From: Hymenobacter busanensis
GTDB taxonomy: Bacteria; Bacteroidota; Bacteroidia; Cytophagales; Hymenobacteraceae
DNA length: 64,000 bases
Direction of reading: 5' to 3'
Assembly: GCF_008727865.1 (NCBI RefSeq)
Contig: NZ_VTWU01000003.1
Location: 657,374-721,373 of the forward strand
Shown: piece by piece, positions 1 to 8,958 of the stretch
Layout of the letters: each line of letters begins with the position of its first letter
Position numbering within the stretch: position 1 is the first letter of the stretch
Translations under genes and position numbers: made by a program
The notes under the pieces: generated by a model
What the model was told of the DNA's origin: nothing
Seen by the model: only the letters and a program-made list of their open reading frames with translations
Database searches by the model: none

Positions 1-350
1 TCCAGCACCAGCACTTCGTCGCCGGGCTGCACCACGGCGGCCAGCACGGCATACAGCGCTTCGGTAGCGCCGCTGGTAATGGTAATGTCGGTAACCGGGT
101 CGGGCGCGGGCACGCCGTAGACGCGGGCGGTTTTGGCGGCTATTCGCTCGCGCAGTTGCGGCAGGCCGGGCATGGGCGCGTACTGATGCTGCGGGCCGTG
201 CGCGTGGTGGGCCAGGGCCTCGGTAAGGGCCGTGGGTGGGTTGAAATCGGGGAAGCCCTGGGCTAGGTTAATGGCGCCGTGCTCGGTCGCCAGCTGCGTC
301 ATGACGGAGAAAATGCTGGTGCCCACGTCGGGCAGCTTGGAGGTCAGCAT
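1..350 (-). CDS. Class I/II PLP-dependent aminotransferase (methionine aminotransferase-like), 3' end outside window
   Basis: The first 116 residues of an aminotransferase are visible, starting at the ATG at 350-348; the rest lies left of the window. The motif INLAQGFPDF near residues 29-38, YAPMPGLPQLRERIA, and ITSGATEAL are the N-terminal signatures of the fold-type I family that includes the methionine/kynurenine aminotransferase YbdL. Enzymes of this family transfer an amino group from methionine or aromatic amino acids to a 2-oxo acid; the catalytic lysine would lie in the missing part. It follows the histidine kinase stop by 30 bp on the same strand, so read-through transcription is possible. 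Substrate is inferred from family resemblance only. Confidence 0.85.
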   Translation of the reverse strand, partial: MLTSKLPDVGTSIFSVMTQLATEHGAINLAQGFPDFNPPTALTEALAHHAHGPQHQYAPMPGLPQLRERIAAKTARVYGVPAPDPVTDITITSGATEALYAVLAAVVQPGDEVLVL

Positions 351-380
351 TGGCGAGAAATGATGAGGAGAAGCGGGAAG

Positions 381-3300
381 TTAAAACAGCAAATGATGCG
401 CCGACGCGGCCGCAAACCGGATGCGGAACGTGGTGCCTTCGCCCACGCGGCTGTGCACCTCCAGGTGCCCGCCGTGGCTTTGCACGATGCGGTGCACCAA
501 ATACAGCCCCATGCCCGAGCCTTCCACGTGGGGGTGGAAGCGGCGGAACATCTGAAACAGCTGCGGACCAAAGCGCTCCAAGTCGATGCCCAGGCCGTTG
601 TCTTGCACGCTCAGGATGGTATGGCCGTCGAGGTGCTCGGTCCAGAGGCGGATGCGGGGCGGGCGCTGCGGATCGGCGTAGCGCACGGCGTTGCTGAGCA
701 GGTTGAAAAGCACGCTCTGCAGGTTGGGCCGCACAAACTGCACCGTCGGCGCGGCGCTGAAATCGGCGGACACTTCGGCGCCGGCAGCCGTCAGCTGTTC
801 CCGAATGCTGTCGAGCACTTCGGCCACGAGCTGCGGCAAGTCCACGGCTTCGGGCGGTACCTGCTGCCGCGCTTTCTGCACCTGCACCAGTTCCGTGAGG
901 TCGTTGATGGTGCCGTGAATCTGCTGCAGGGCGCGCTCAAACATGGCCGTGAGCTTGGTGGCGTCGGGGTCGCGGAACTGGGCCGAGCGGGTCAGCTCGT
1001 GGAAGATGCCTGCCATGTTGTTGATGGGCTGCTTAAGGTCGTGCGAAGCCGTGTACACAAAGCCGTCGAGGTCTTGGTTGATGCGGCGCAGCTCGGTATT
1101 CTGCTCGGCCAGGGCGGTGGCCAGTTCCTTTTGCTCGTGAATGTCGGTGCAGGTGCCGAACCACTGTACCACCGCACCCTGCGCGTTGTGCAGCGGTACC
1201 GCCTGCCCAATAAACCAGCGGTAGAGGCCAGTGCTCCGCTCGCGCAGGCGGTACTCCACGCGGCAGGTGGTGCCGGCCAGCATGGCTTCGCGAAACAGCT
1301 CCAGGCAGGGCATCAGGTCGTCGGGGTGCACGATCAGGCTGTAGTCCATTTCGTGGCGGAAGTCTCCCAGCCCGTAGCCGATGTAGTCGAGCCAGCGCTG
1401 GTTGAAGTAGCTGGGGCGCGATTCGGCGTCGATAACCCACACCAACTGCGGAATGCTTTCGGCCAGCAGGCGAAATTCGGCCTCGCGGCGCTGCAGCTGT
1501 TCCTGTAGCTCCCGTTGCTCGTGAATGTCCACGGTCACGCCGTACCAGCGGTGCACTTCCCCATTGGGCTCGAAAGCCGGCACCGCCCGCGACAGGTGCC
1601 AGCGGTATTCGCCGTCGTGGCGGCGCAGGCGTACCTCGCCTTGCCAGGGCACCCGCTGGCGCTGGGCTTCCTGAAATGCGGCGCGGCTGCTTGGCAGGTC
1701 GTCGGGGTGGAGAATATCGGTGCGCTCCTGCGCCGGCATCACGTCGGCGGGCTGGCCGATGTACTCGTACCACTGCGGCGAGCGGTACTCGGGCCGCCCG
1801 TCGGGGTGGGTGATGAACACGATGTAGGGCGAGGCTTCCACCATGGTGCGGAACTGCTCGTCGCGCCGGTATACCTCGGTTTCCAAGCTTTCGGCCTGCT
1901 GGCGGGCACGCACTTTGTCGGTTACATCCACGGCAAACACCAGCAGCCCCTGCACCTGCTGCCGCTCGTCGCGCAGGGCCTGCAGCGTGAAGTTGAGGTA
2001 GTGCCGGGCAGTGGTGCCAGCCGGGGTAAGCACATCGAGGGGATATTCTTCGCGCAGGGCCGTTTGGCCGGTGCGAAACACTTCGTTCAGCAACTCCAGC
2101 ACGCCTTGCTGCCGCAACTCGGTTACGGTTTCGGCAATGGGCCAGCCTACCCGCAGGCGGCCGCCAAACAAATCGAGCAAGCCGGGGGTGGCAAAGCCGC
2201 AAATGTGCTCGGGGCCGAGCAGCGTGCACAAGTGCGCCGGCACCTGCCCCAGAATCTGCTGTAGCTCCCGGTCTTTCTGCACCAGGCGCTGCTGGGTGCG
2301 CTTAGAGTCGTCGATGTCGGTGTCGGTAGCAAACCACTTAACCACTTGCCCGCCCGCGTCGCGCAGTGGCAGGGCCTGGCCCAGAAACCAGCGGTAGGCT
2401 CCGTGGCGCGAGCGAAGCCGGTATTCGAGGGTGAAATACTCGCCGGTGGCCAACGACCGGCTCCAGCGCTGCTCCCAGCGCGGCCAGTCGTCGGGGTGCA
2501 CCACGTGGTGCCATATGTCGGCAGCCGGGTGCGGCTCGGGCTGGTAGCCGGTGTAGTCGGTCCAGCGCTGGTTGAAATAGTCGGGCTGACCGGCGGCATC
2601 GGCCGTCCACACCAGCTGGGGAATAAACTCGGTGAGAAACCGGAATTGCTCCTGCTGGCGCTGGGTTTCGGCCACGGCGGCCACGGCCGTGCGTTGGTTC
2701 AGCAGCTGGTCGGTTACGTCGAGCCCCGACATCAGCACGCCGGTAATTACCCCGTCGGCGTCGCGCAGGGGGTGGAGCGACAGGTCGAGTTGGCGCGGCG
2801 CGGCATCGGGAGCGGCGTGAAGAGGCCGGGCGCGTATTCCTTCGAGGTGGCGCGGCTGGCCGGTGCGGTACACCTCGCCGAACAGCGCCAGCAGGTGGGG
2901 GCCGGGGCTGGGGTGGGCCTGGCGGGCGGGCTGGCCCAGCGAGTCGTCGGTGAGGAACTGCCGGGCCAGCGCTGAGGCGTATTCCACCACGTGTTCGGGG
3001 CCGTGCAGCACCACCAAGTGCAGGGGCAGCTGGTCGAGCTGCCGCAGCAGGCGGCGGTCCTGCTCGCGCTGCTGGTCGCGCTGGGTCTGCTGGTCGTGGA
3101 TGTCGGTGATAGAGCCCACCCACCGCACTATCTGGCCCTGCTCGTTGCGCTGGGCGGTGGCGCGCACCATGCACCAGCGGTACTCTTGGCTGGCGGCGTG
3201 GTAGAGGCGGTAAATGAACTCGGGGTTTTCGCCCGTGAGCTGGCACTGCGCCCAGCGCGCCAGGGTAGAAGTGTGGTCGTCGGGGTGCACGGCGTTCAGC

Positions 3301-4250
3301 CAGCCTATGCCGAAGCTGTCGGCTTCGCTGCGGCCGGTGAAGTGCCGCCAGCCCGCGTTGGTGTAATCGACAGCACCGGTTTCGTCGGCCGTCCAAATCA
3401 TTTGGGGCACGCGCTCGGTGAGCAGTCGGAAGCTGGTTTCGCTCTGGCGCAGGGCCCGCTCGGCGGTGCGCTGGGCCGTTACGTCCTGCATAGCCCCCAG
3501 CAGGCGCAGCGGCTGGCCCTCGTCGTCGCGCACAATGTAGGCGCGGTTGTTTACCTCGGCCCACGAGCCGTCGGCGCGGCGCAGGCGGTACTCGAGGCGC
3601 ATCACCTCGGCCGTACCGTGCATCGCCTCGTCGAAATGGGCCTGCACCTGCGCGGCATCGTCGGGGTGCAGCTGCTGGCGCCAGAAGTCGAGCGTGTCGG
3701 TGTCGTTGGGGGCCGCGAAGCCGAACTGCTGTTCAAAGGTGTCGTTGTACCACACGCGCCCGGTCGCCACGTCCAGCTCCCACACCACGTCGTGGGTGGC
3801 GCGGGCCAGCAGTTGAAACGATTCGCGGTTGAGCGCGCCCTGTTGCTCGGTCTGCACGAGGCGCGTCACGTCTTCGGCCCGCACCAGCAGGTGGCGCAGG
3901 TCGCCGGCGGGCGTAAACAGCGGCCGCACGAGGCCCTTCCAGTAACGCACGCCGTAGCGGCCGTCGGGGCGCTGCACATCGTAGCGCTGCGGCGCCACCG
4001 TTTGGGGGCGCCGCTGGCGCACGGCTTCCTCGATGCTGCGCTGCCACGGGGCCACGCGCAGGCCGTCGGGGTTGGGCGGAAATGCTTCCTCCAGCGGCTG
4101 GCCGATCCACTCGGCGGCGGGGCGGCCCATGGTTTCGCAAAACGCGTCGTTTACGGCCTCGATTACCAACGCCGGGCTGAGCACGACGTGGGGCACCACG
4201 AGGGCGTTGAAGACGAGCTCAAAGTCGGGATTGGGAAACGAAGCGGGCAT
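381..4250 (-). CDS. Multi-PAS hybrid-free sensor histidine kinase
   Basis: A 1,289-residue kinase with about eight consecutive PAS/PAC units (roughly residues 1-115, 146-265, 270-390, 400-515, 535-655, 660-780, 795-910, 920-1040). Several carry the typical QLVWTAD and FNQRWxDYxGY patterns; units 4 and 6 are degenerate (LGPEH type). A HisKA region follows with the phosphoacceptor histidine in TASHDLKQPINN, then an HATPase with N box LLSNAVRYA, G1 DNGLGID and G2 GSGMGLYLV. I see no transmembrane segment, so it is probably a cytoplasmic sensor of redox state or small ligands. There is no receiver domain and no adjacent response regulator, so it is an orphan kinase. Start is the ATG at 4250. Confidence 0.95.
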   Translation of the reverse strand: MPASFPNPDFELVFNALVVPHVVLSPALVIEAVNDAFCETMGRPAAEWIGQPLEEAFPPNPDGLRVAPWQRSIEEAVRQRRPQTVAPQRYDVQRPDGRYGVRYWKGLVRPLFTPAGDLRHLLVRAEDVTRLVQTEQQGALNRESFQLLARATHDVVWELDVATGRVWYNDTFEQQFGFAAPNDTDTLDFWRQQLHPDDAAQVQAHFDEAMHGTAEVMRLEYRLRRADGSWAEVNNRAYIVRDDEGQPLRLLGAMQDVTAQRTAERALRQSETSFRLLTERVPQMIWTADETGAVDYTNAGWRHFTGRSEADSFGIGWLNAVHPDDHTSTLARWAQCQLTGENPEFIYRLYHAASQEYRWCMVRATAQRNEQGQIVRWVGSITDIHDQQTQRDQQREQDRRLLRQLDQLPLHLVVLHGPEHVVEYASALARQFLTDDSLGQPARQAHPSPGPHLLALFGEVYRTGQPRHLEGIRARPLHAAPDAAPRQLDLSLHPLRDADGVITGVLMSGLDVTDQLLNQRTAVAAVAETQRQQEQFRFLTEFIPQLVWTADAAGQPDYFNQRWTDYTGYQPEPHPAADIWHHVVHPDDWPRWEQRWSRSLATGEYFTLEYRLRSRHGAYRWFLGQALPLRDAGGQVVKWFATDTDIDDSKRTQQRLVQKDRELQQILGQVPAHLCTLLGPEHICGFATPGLLDLFGGRLRVGWPIAETVTELRQQGVLELLNEVFRTGQTALREEYPLDVLTPAGTTARHYLNFTLQALRDERQQVQGLLVFAVDVTDKVRARQQAESLETEVYRRDEQFRTMVEASPYIVFITHPDGRPEYRSPQWYEYIGQPADVMPAQERTDILHPDDLPSSRAAFQEAQRQRVPWQGEVRLRRHDGEYRWHLSRAVPAFEPNGEVHRWYGVTVDIHEQRELQEQLQRREAEFRLLAESIPQLVWVIDAESRPSYFNQRWLDYIGYGLGDFRHEMDYSLIVHPDDLMPCLELFREAMLAGTTCRVEYRLRERSTGLYRWFIGQAVPLHNAQGAVVQWFGTCTDIHEQKELATALAEQNTELRRINQDLDGFVYTASHDLKQPINNMAGIFHELTRSAQFRDPDATKLTAMFERALQQIHGTINDLTELVQVQKARQQVPPEAVDLPQLVAEVLDSIREQLTAAGAEVSADFSAAPTVQFVRPNLQSVLFNLLSNAVRYADPQRPPRIRLWTEHLDGHTILSVQDNGLGIDLERFGPQLFQMFRRFHPHVEGSGMGLYLVHRIVQSHGGHLEVHSRVGEGTTFRIRFAAASAHHLLF

Positions 4251-4429
4251 GAACGCAAGCAGCCGGGGCGTATCCGGCGGGCACCCACCAAAGGTAACCA
4301 GCCGGGGCCTGGCATTTGAGTTGCCAGGCAGAAACCAAGCGGCACGCAGGAAATATATGGTAACTATTTAAGACGATGGCAGTATATGGCAGGTGCAGGG
4401 CTTGTACCGCGCCTGCTACTGCTTCGCTT

Positions 4430-4870
4430 ATGTTGGATTTCGTACGTCCCGATGGTTCGGTTTTTCTGAGCGTGGAGCGCGACCGGGAACGGCAGTGGGT
4501 GTATGCCCGCTGGCAAGGCCTGCAAACCCTGGAAACCGTTCAGCAGGGCGGCTTGGCGTATGTGCAGATGCTGCACGACGAACCTTGTCCGCGCCTGCTC
4601 AACGACCACACCGACTTGATTGGCTCGTTTTCCGAGGCCAACGAGTGGATTGCTCAGGAGTGGACGCCGCAGATACTGGGCGCGGGCCTGCGCTATTTTG
4701 CCCAGGTATTGTCGCCGGGCATTTTCGCGCAGGTGTCGTTGGCCGACCTGCACCAACGCATTGGCGACCAGTTTGAACTGCGCTTGTTTCCCGACGTGGA
4801 AACGGCCAGCGAATGGCTGCTGAGCACACCTTTGGCTGTGCCGCCGACTGCCCAGCCGGCCGGGGTATAA
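4430..4870 (+). CDS. STAS/SpoIIAA-like small protein, copy 1
   Basis: Product of 146 residues from the ATG at 4430; an ATG at 4376 is in frame but would add an unconvincing 18-residue extension. It aligns by eye with the next gene: an N-terminal strand pattern, VYARWQG / LYVDWQA, a conserved RLLNDHTDL / KVLNDNRRV segment, EWTPQIL / VWFPAMA, and GLRYFAQVLSPGIFAQVS / GLEYFAWVYSPNIYSRLS. This alternating strand-helix layout resembles the STAS/SpoIIAA-like proteins that are multiplied in Hymenobacter genomes. Function unknown; a signalling or anti-anti-sigma-like role is only an analogy. It is divergent from the histidine kinase with about 180 bp between their starts. Confidence 0.75.
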   Translation: MLDFVRPDGSVFLSVERDRERQWVYARWQGLQTLETVQQGGLAYVQMLHDEPCPRLLNDHTDLIGSFSEANEWIAQEWTPQILGAGLRYFAQVLSPGIFAQVSLADLHQRIGDQFELRLFPDVETASEWLLSTPLAVPPTAQPAGV

Positions 4871-4926
4871 CCTTTTGGCCGCGCCGGCCGTTCAGAGCTG
4901 ATTCGTTTCTGCCTATTGCCCCTCTC

Positions 4927-5322
4927 ATGGCCCTTCGCCTGTTGCACGAAGACCACACGCTCACTATTTCCTACGATTACCTCAACGATTGGCTGTACGT
5001 CGATTGGCAGGCGCATCAGGATTTGCTGTCGGTGCAGGCCGGGTGCTTAAAAATGCTTGAACTGCTGAAGGTTGAGCGGTGCCGCAAGGTGCTCAACGAC
5101 AACCGCCGGGTGCAAACCATCTGGTCGGAAGCGGCGGAGTGGGGCGGCCGGGTCTGGTTTCCGGCCATGGCCGAGGGCGGCTTGGAGTACTTCGCGTGGG
5201 TGTATTCGCCCAACATCTACAGCCGCCTCAGCACCGACCTCACCCTGCAACACACCCTTAAGCCCGTGGTGGTGGCCTTCGACAACATCGACACCGCAAC
5301 GTCCTGGCTGAAGCAAATGTAG
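4927..5322 (+). CDS. STAS/SpoIIAA-like small protein, copy 2
   Basis: Product of 131 residues starting MALRLLHED at 4927; upstream in-frame starts give an implausible leader that overlaps the end of copy 1's reading frame. It is a tandem paralogue of the preceding gene, 56 bp downstream and presumably co-transcribed. The shared landmarks are the xVLNDN motif around residue 57 and the GLEYFAWVYSPN motif around residue 83. The two copies are clearly diverged (well under half identical by eye), so the duplication is old. No catalytic residues are apparent. The family assignment is inferred from fold pattern and from my memory of similar Hymenobacter proteins. Confidence 0.75.
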   Translation: MALRLLHEDHTLTISYDYLNDWLYVDWQAHQDLLSVQAGCLKMLELLKVERCRKVLNDNRRVQTIWSEAAEWGGRVWFPAMAEGGLEYFAWVYSPNIYSRLSTDLTLQHTLKPVVVAFDNIDTATSWLKQM

Positions 5323-5430
5323 GCGGGCACCCACAGCGGAGTGAGCAGCTGGCAACCATTGATTGCGGGCCCAAACCGCCAAGGGGAAAGCACTGCGCGG
5401 GCAACTTCTGGAGGCTGGGCGAGTATGACG

Positions 5431-5450
5431 TAGGATGAAATTTCATCCTA
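5431..5450. promoter_or_regulatory. Perfect 20-bp palindrome upstream of DUF4136 lipoprotein gene
   Basis: The sequence TAGGATGAAATTTCATCCTA reads identically on both strands. It ends 14 bp before the ATG at 5465, so it would lie in the leader or core promoter of that gene. A homodimeric repressor site is the simplest reading; a short mRNA hairpin is the alternative. Confidence 0.4.
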
Positions 5451-5464
5451 ACCATCTGCTACCT

Positions 5465-6064
5465 ATGAAATTGCGCCTCACTTCCCTTTGGGCTTTCTGC
5501 CTCGCGGTTCTGCTGGGTAGTTGCTCGCCGGCCGTCAACGTGGAGCAACGCAGCGGCGTCGACTTCAGTCAGTACCGCACGTTTGCCATAGCCGAAACCG
5601 AGGTGAAAACCCAGGGCACCACCCGCCCGGTTCTCACCAGTTCCATCACCGACGCCACCATTGCCCAAGCCATCGAGAGCGAAATGGCCAAGCGCGGCAT
5701 CACCCGCACCGAAGGCCAGCCCGACTTTTTTGTCTCGACGCACCTGTACGTGGAAGATGCCGAGCGCGTGGTGGCCAACCCCACTGGGCCGTCGCAACTG
5801 GTTACCTACCCGTACCTGGTGCGCTACCGCGGCGCCCTCATTCCGGTAAACTACAGCTACTGGTACACGCCCGCCTACAGCGGCTCGCACACCGAAACCT
5901 ACCAGGAAGGCACGATGGTGCTCGACATCATCGACGCCAAAACCAACAACCTCGTGTGGCGCGGCACCATCATCGACCCCCTCAACGACCCCTCGCGCCT
6001 GGGCAAGCAGTTTGCCGAAGCCGCCCGCGACATCCTCGATAAGTTTCCGGTGGAGAAAAAATAA
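5465..6064 (+). CDS. DUF4136 lipoprotein
   Basis: A 199-residue protein starting MKLRLTSLW at 5465. Residues 1-19 form a lipoprotein signal with lipobox LLGSC, so Cys20 should be lipidated and the protein anchored in the envelope. The mature part has the hallmarks of DUF4136: DFSQYRTFAI near the start, a central YWYTPAYSG segment, YQEGTMVLDIIDAKTNNLVWRG, and a C-terminal EAARDILDKFP helix. DUF4136 proteins are of unknown function and are common in Bacteroidota outer membranes. A second ATG at 5435 lies in the palindrome and would destroy the signal peptide, so 5465 was preferred. Confidence 0.85.
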   Translation: MKLRLTSLWAFCLAVLLGSCSPAVNVEQRSGVDFSQYRTFAIAETEVKTQGTTRPVLTSSITDATIAQAIESEMAKRGITRTEGQPDFFVSTHLYVEDAERVVANPTGPSQLVTYPYLVRYRGALIPVNYSYWYTPAYSGSHTETYQEGTMVLDIIDAKTNNLVWRGTIIDPLNDPSRLGKQFAEAARDILDKFPVEKK

Positions 6065-6551
6065 GCCGGCCCGAAGCTGCTGCGTGGGCTGGATTGCCGG
6101 TATTTTTTAGGGGAGACAACCACCCTGCCCCCGCTGCTGGCGGGGCGCTACGGGCACTGCGCAGGGCAAATGGCTACTTGCGGCAGTAGTACCATCCGCG
6201 GGCCAAACGGCCTACGAAGCGGCTGAAACGCATGAACAACCGGTTTGGGAAAGGCAATCCTCACCGGTAAGCAACGCATTTGCGGGCAACAAGGCAAGGC
6301 CTTGGCGCTGAGCTTGACGCAGCCAGAACACAACCAGCCGAGTGCGTAGGGTTGCACTCTGGATGGGGTAAATGGGTAATGGTTTGATAATCTGATGGCT
6401 AAAGGCTGATTTTGGAAATCGAACGGCACTATTTTTCCAGCGCAAAAGTTTGCTATGCCGAAGGCCGAGAGGTCTTTAGTTTGAAATAGCGCAGAAAGCC
6501 GCTGCCCCGTGGGCCGCGGCTTTTTTCGTTGTCGCGGGTCTTCCCAACAGG
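6065..6551. other. Intergenic region without a supported gene
   Basis: About 490 bp between the lipoprotein gene and the MFS gene. Open frames here have no family signature and unremarkable codon use. The only structure I can support is the hairpin listed at 6496-6526. Confidence 0.5.
6496..6526 (+). terminator. Rho-independent terminator-like hairpin
   Basis: The arms AAGCCGC and GCGGCTT enclose a 13-nt loop and are followed by six T residues on the + strand. It lies between the two convergent genes and could end a + strand transcript. Confidence 0.6.
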
Positions 6552-7880
6552 CTAGTCGGTTTCGATGCGCGAGGTGCGCTGGGTGTCGGGCATGCGCCAG
6601 TACACCAGCAGCGAAAAAGCCGCGCAGGCCGTTACGTACCAGTAAAACCACGCCTCTACGCCCCAGTCTTTGAGCTGCAGCGCCGCGTATTCGGCCGAAC
6701 CGCCGAAAATAGCGACGGTGAGGGCGTAGGGCAGGCCCACGCCCAGGGCGCGGATTTCGGCAGGAAACAGCTCGGCCTTTACTACGGCGTTGATGGCGGT
6801 ATAGCCGCTCATGATGAACAGCGCCACTACCAGCAGGCTAAAAGCGGCCAATGCACTGTGCGCCTGGCCCAGCAAGGTCATCAGCGGCACGGTGCCCAGG
6901 GTGGCGCCCACGCCGAAAAACAGCAGCACCGGCCGCCGGCCCACGCGGTCGGAGAGGGCGCCCATGAGGGGCTGCATGAGCAGGGCCATGGCCAGCGCCC
7001 CGAAGGAAATCAGCGTTGCCTGGTCTTTACTGAATCCGGCGGTATTGACGAGGAATTTCTGGGCGTAGGTGGTGAAGGTGTAGAACACCAGCGTGCCGCC
7101 GAGCGTGAGGCCCACCACAGTGAGTACCTCGCGCGGGTGTTGCCAGAGCAGTTGCAGCTTGCTGGGGGTAGGCACGGCTTCGGCGGGCGCAGCATCAATG
7201 GGGCCCGCCGATTGCTGCTGCACGAAGGCATCGGTTTCGTCCATGCTGCGGCGCAAGTACAGCGCCGACAGCGCCGCCGCCGCCCCAATAACAAAGGGCA
7301 CACGCCAGCCCCAGTCGTACAGCTCGGCCTCGGTGAGGCGGTTTTGCAGGCCCAGCTGCACCAGCAAAGCCAGCAGTTGTCCGGCCAGCAGCGTCACGTA
7401 CTGAAAGCTGGAAAAGAAGCCCCGGTTGCGCTGGTCGGCCATTTCGCTCAGGTAGGTGGCCGAGGTACCGTACTCGCCGCCCACGCTCAGGCCTTGCAGC
7501 AGCCGCGCCAGCACCAGCAGGGCTGGCGCCGCCGCGCCAATGGTGGCGTAGCCGGGCGTGAGGGCAATGAGCAAAGAGCCCGCGCACATCAGCAGTACCG
7601 ATACCAACAGCGCGGCTTTGCGACCGTGGCGGTCGGCGTACACGCCCATCAGCCAGCCACCGAGCGGGCGCATCAGAAAGCCCACCGCAAACACGGCGGC
7701 CGAGTTGAGCAACTGAAGCGTGAGGTTGCCTTTCGGGAAAAACGCCGGCGCGAAATACAAGGCAAACGCCGAGTATACGTACCAGTCGTACCACTCCACG
7801 AGGTTGCCGATGGAGCCGCTGACGATGGAGCGGATGCGCGAGGACATGGTGCGCGACACGGTGGCGGGGCTGGTGGGCAT
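6552..7880 (-). CDS. MFS transporter, metabolite:H+ symporter (MHS) type
   Basis: A 442-residue, 12-helix transporter. The N-terminal SGSIGNLVEWYDWYVYS motif is diagnostic of the MHS branch (alpha-ketoglutarate permease KgtP, ProP, shikimate and dicarboxylate carriers). The loop after TM2, with GVYADRHGRKAAL, and its counterpart SDRVGRRPVL in the second half are the MFS signature. LARLLQGLSVGGEYGTSATYLSE is also typical. It should import an organic acid or zwitterion with protons across the inner membrane; the substrate cannot be told from sequence. The chosen ATG is at 7880; a TTG at 7904 is in frame, as is an ATG at 7847. It stands alone, convergent with the gene at 5465. Confidence 0.93.
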   Translation of the reverse strand: MPTSPATVSRTMSSRIRSIVSGSIGNLVEWYDWYVYSAFALYFAPAFFPKGNLTLQLLNSAAVFAVGFLMRPLGGWLMGVYADRHGRKAALLVSVLLMCAGSLLIALTPGYATIGAAAPALLVLARLLQGLSVGGEYGTSATYLSEMADQRNRGFFSSFQYVTLLAGQLLALLVQLGLQNRLTEAELYDWGWRVPFVIGAAAALSALYLRRSMDETDAFVQQQSAGPIDAAPAEAVPTPSKLQLLWQHPREVLTVVGLTLGGTLVFYTFTTYAQKFLVNTAGFSKDQATLISFGALAMALLMQPLMGALSDRVGRRPVLLFFGVGATLGTVPLMTLLGQAHSALAAFSLLVVALFIMSGYTAINAVVKAELFPAEIRALGVGLPYALTVAIFGGSAEYAALQLKDWGVEAWFYWYVTACAAFSLLVYWRMPDTQRTSRIETD

Positions 7881-8087
7881 GGAGAAGCGAAAATGGCGCC
7901 GCAAGATGGGCCTTCGGAAAGAAACAGCCGGCCGCTTAACCGACGGCGCCGGGCGCTGGGCGGCCCGAAAAAAATCTACCTACGGTAGGGGCCGGGCCGA
8001 GGGCAAATACCGACGCCACGCAATCCGGCTAGCTCAACCGTGCCGTAGATGCCGCCAACTCTCCAACATCCTCACCATTTCCCTACC

Positions 8088-8666
8088 ATGAAAAAGCATC
8101 TGCTTTCCCTCGCTTTCGTTGCCCTGCTCGGCGCCGCTTCCGCTACCTCAACTTCGGCTCAAGCCAAAATGACCCCGGCCGGCACCGTTATGGTGGGCGG
8201 CGAGGCGATGTACGCCAACAAAAACATTGTGGCCAACGCGGTGAATTCGAAAGACCACACCACGCTGGTAGCCGCCGTGAAGGCCGCTGGCCTCGTGGAG
8301 ACGCTGCAGGGCAAGGGCCCCTTCACGGTTTTCGCCCCGACCAACAACGCTTTTGCTGCCCTGCCCGCTGGCACCGTGGAAACGTTGGTACGGCCCGAAA
8401 ACAAGGCCACGCTCACCAAAATCCTGACTTACCACGTGGTAGCCGGCAACATGACGGCCGATAAAATCCTGGCCGCCATCAAAGCCGGTAAAGGCACGGC
8501 CGCGCTGAAAACCGTGAGCGGCGGCACGCTGACGGCCACCATGAACGGCCCAAAAAACGTGGTGCTGACCGACGAGAAAGGCAACGTGTCGTGCATCTCG
8601 ACCTACGACGTAATCCAGAGCAACGGTGTGATTCACGTCATCGACAAAGTGCTGATGCCCAACTAA
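8088..8666 (+). CDS. Secreted fasciclin (FAS1) domain protein
   Basis: A 192-residue protein with a Sec signal peptide (residues 1-25, MKKHLLSLAFVALLGAAS...SAQA) and a single FAS1 domain. The domain shows the H1 and H2 boxes: GKGPFTVFAPTNNAFAALP, and a C-terminal DVIQSNGVIHVIDKVLMPN. A degenerate YH motif (LTYHVVAGNM) lies between. FAS1 proteins mediate cell-surface or extracellular-matrix adhesion; bacterial single-domain forms are periplasmic or secreted. There is no lipobox or sorting tail, so it is probably soluble. It is monocistronic, ending in a strong terminator. Confidence 0.93.
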   Translation: MKKHLLSLAFVALLGAASATSTSAQAKMTPAGTVMVGGEAMYANKNIVANAVNSKDHTTLVAAVKAAGLVETLQGKGPFTVFAPTNNAFAALPAGTVETLVRPENKATLTKILTYHVVAGNMTADKILAAIKAGKGTAALKTVSGGTLTATMNGPKNVVLTDEKGNVSCISTYDVIQSNGVIHVIDKVLMPN

Positions 8667-8690
8667 TATCAGCGCCGGTCTGAAAGCCGG

Positions 8691-8735
8691 AACCGCCCGC
8701 CGATTTCTGGATTCAGGAATCGGCGGGCGGTTTTT
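8691..8735 (+). terminator. Rho-independent terminator of fasciclin gene
   Basis: Perfect 15-bp stem (8691-8705 with 8718-8732) rich in GC, 12-nt loop, and a run of five T residues. It lies 25 bp after the stop codon. Confidence 0.9.
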
Positions 8736-8958
8736 ATTGCCTGAAAACCCAGTTCGTTATGCGGAGTGTGAGCGAAGTATCTCGCGGGCTGACACTGGGG
8801 AGGAACTAGGATTGAAGTAAACACGCAAGCTGCTTCGGCGGCGCCGCGGTATGACGGTTGTGTATATCCTTCCTAGCATCCCCGGCGCCAGCCTCTTCCG
8901 CTGCGCCGCAGGGCCGCCCGGTTGCAAATGCCGCCGCTGCGGGGCAGCTTTACGGGTA

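Noticed and set aside
279..4319. Long + strand frames opposite the histidine kinase (for example 279-1508 and 2991-4319)
   Set aside because: They are antisense shadows produced by high third-position GC; they lack any domain and the - strand frame has clear PAS and kinase motifs.
6148..6651. A 167-codon - strand frame downstream of the MFS gene
   Set aside because: It overlaps the MFS 3' end, contains no family pattern and has codon use unlike neighbouring genes.
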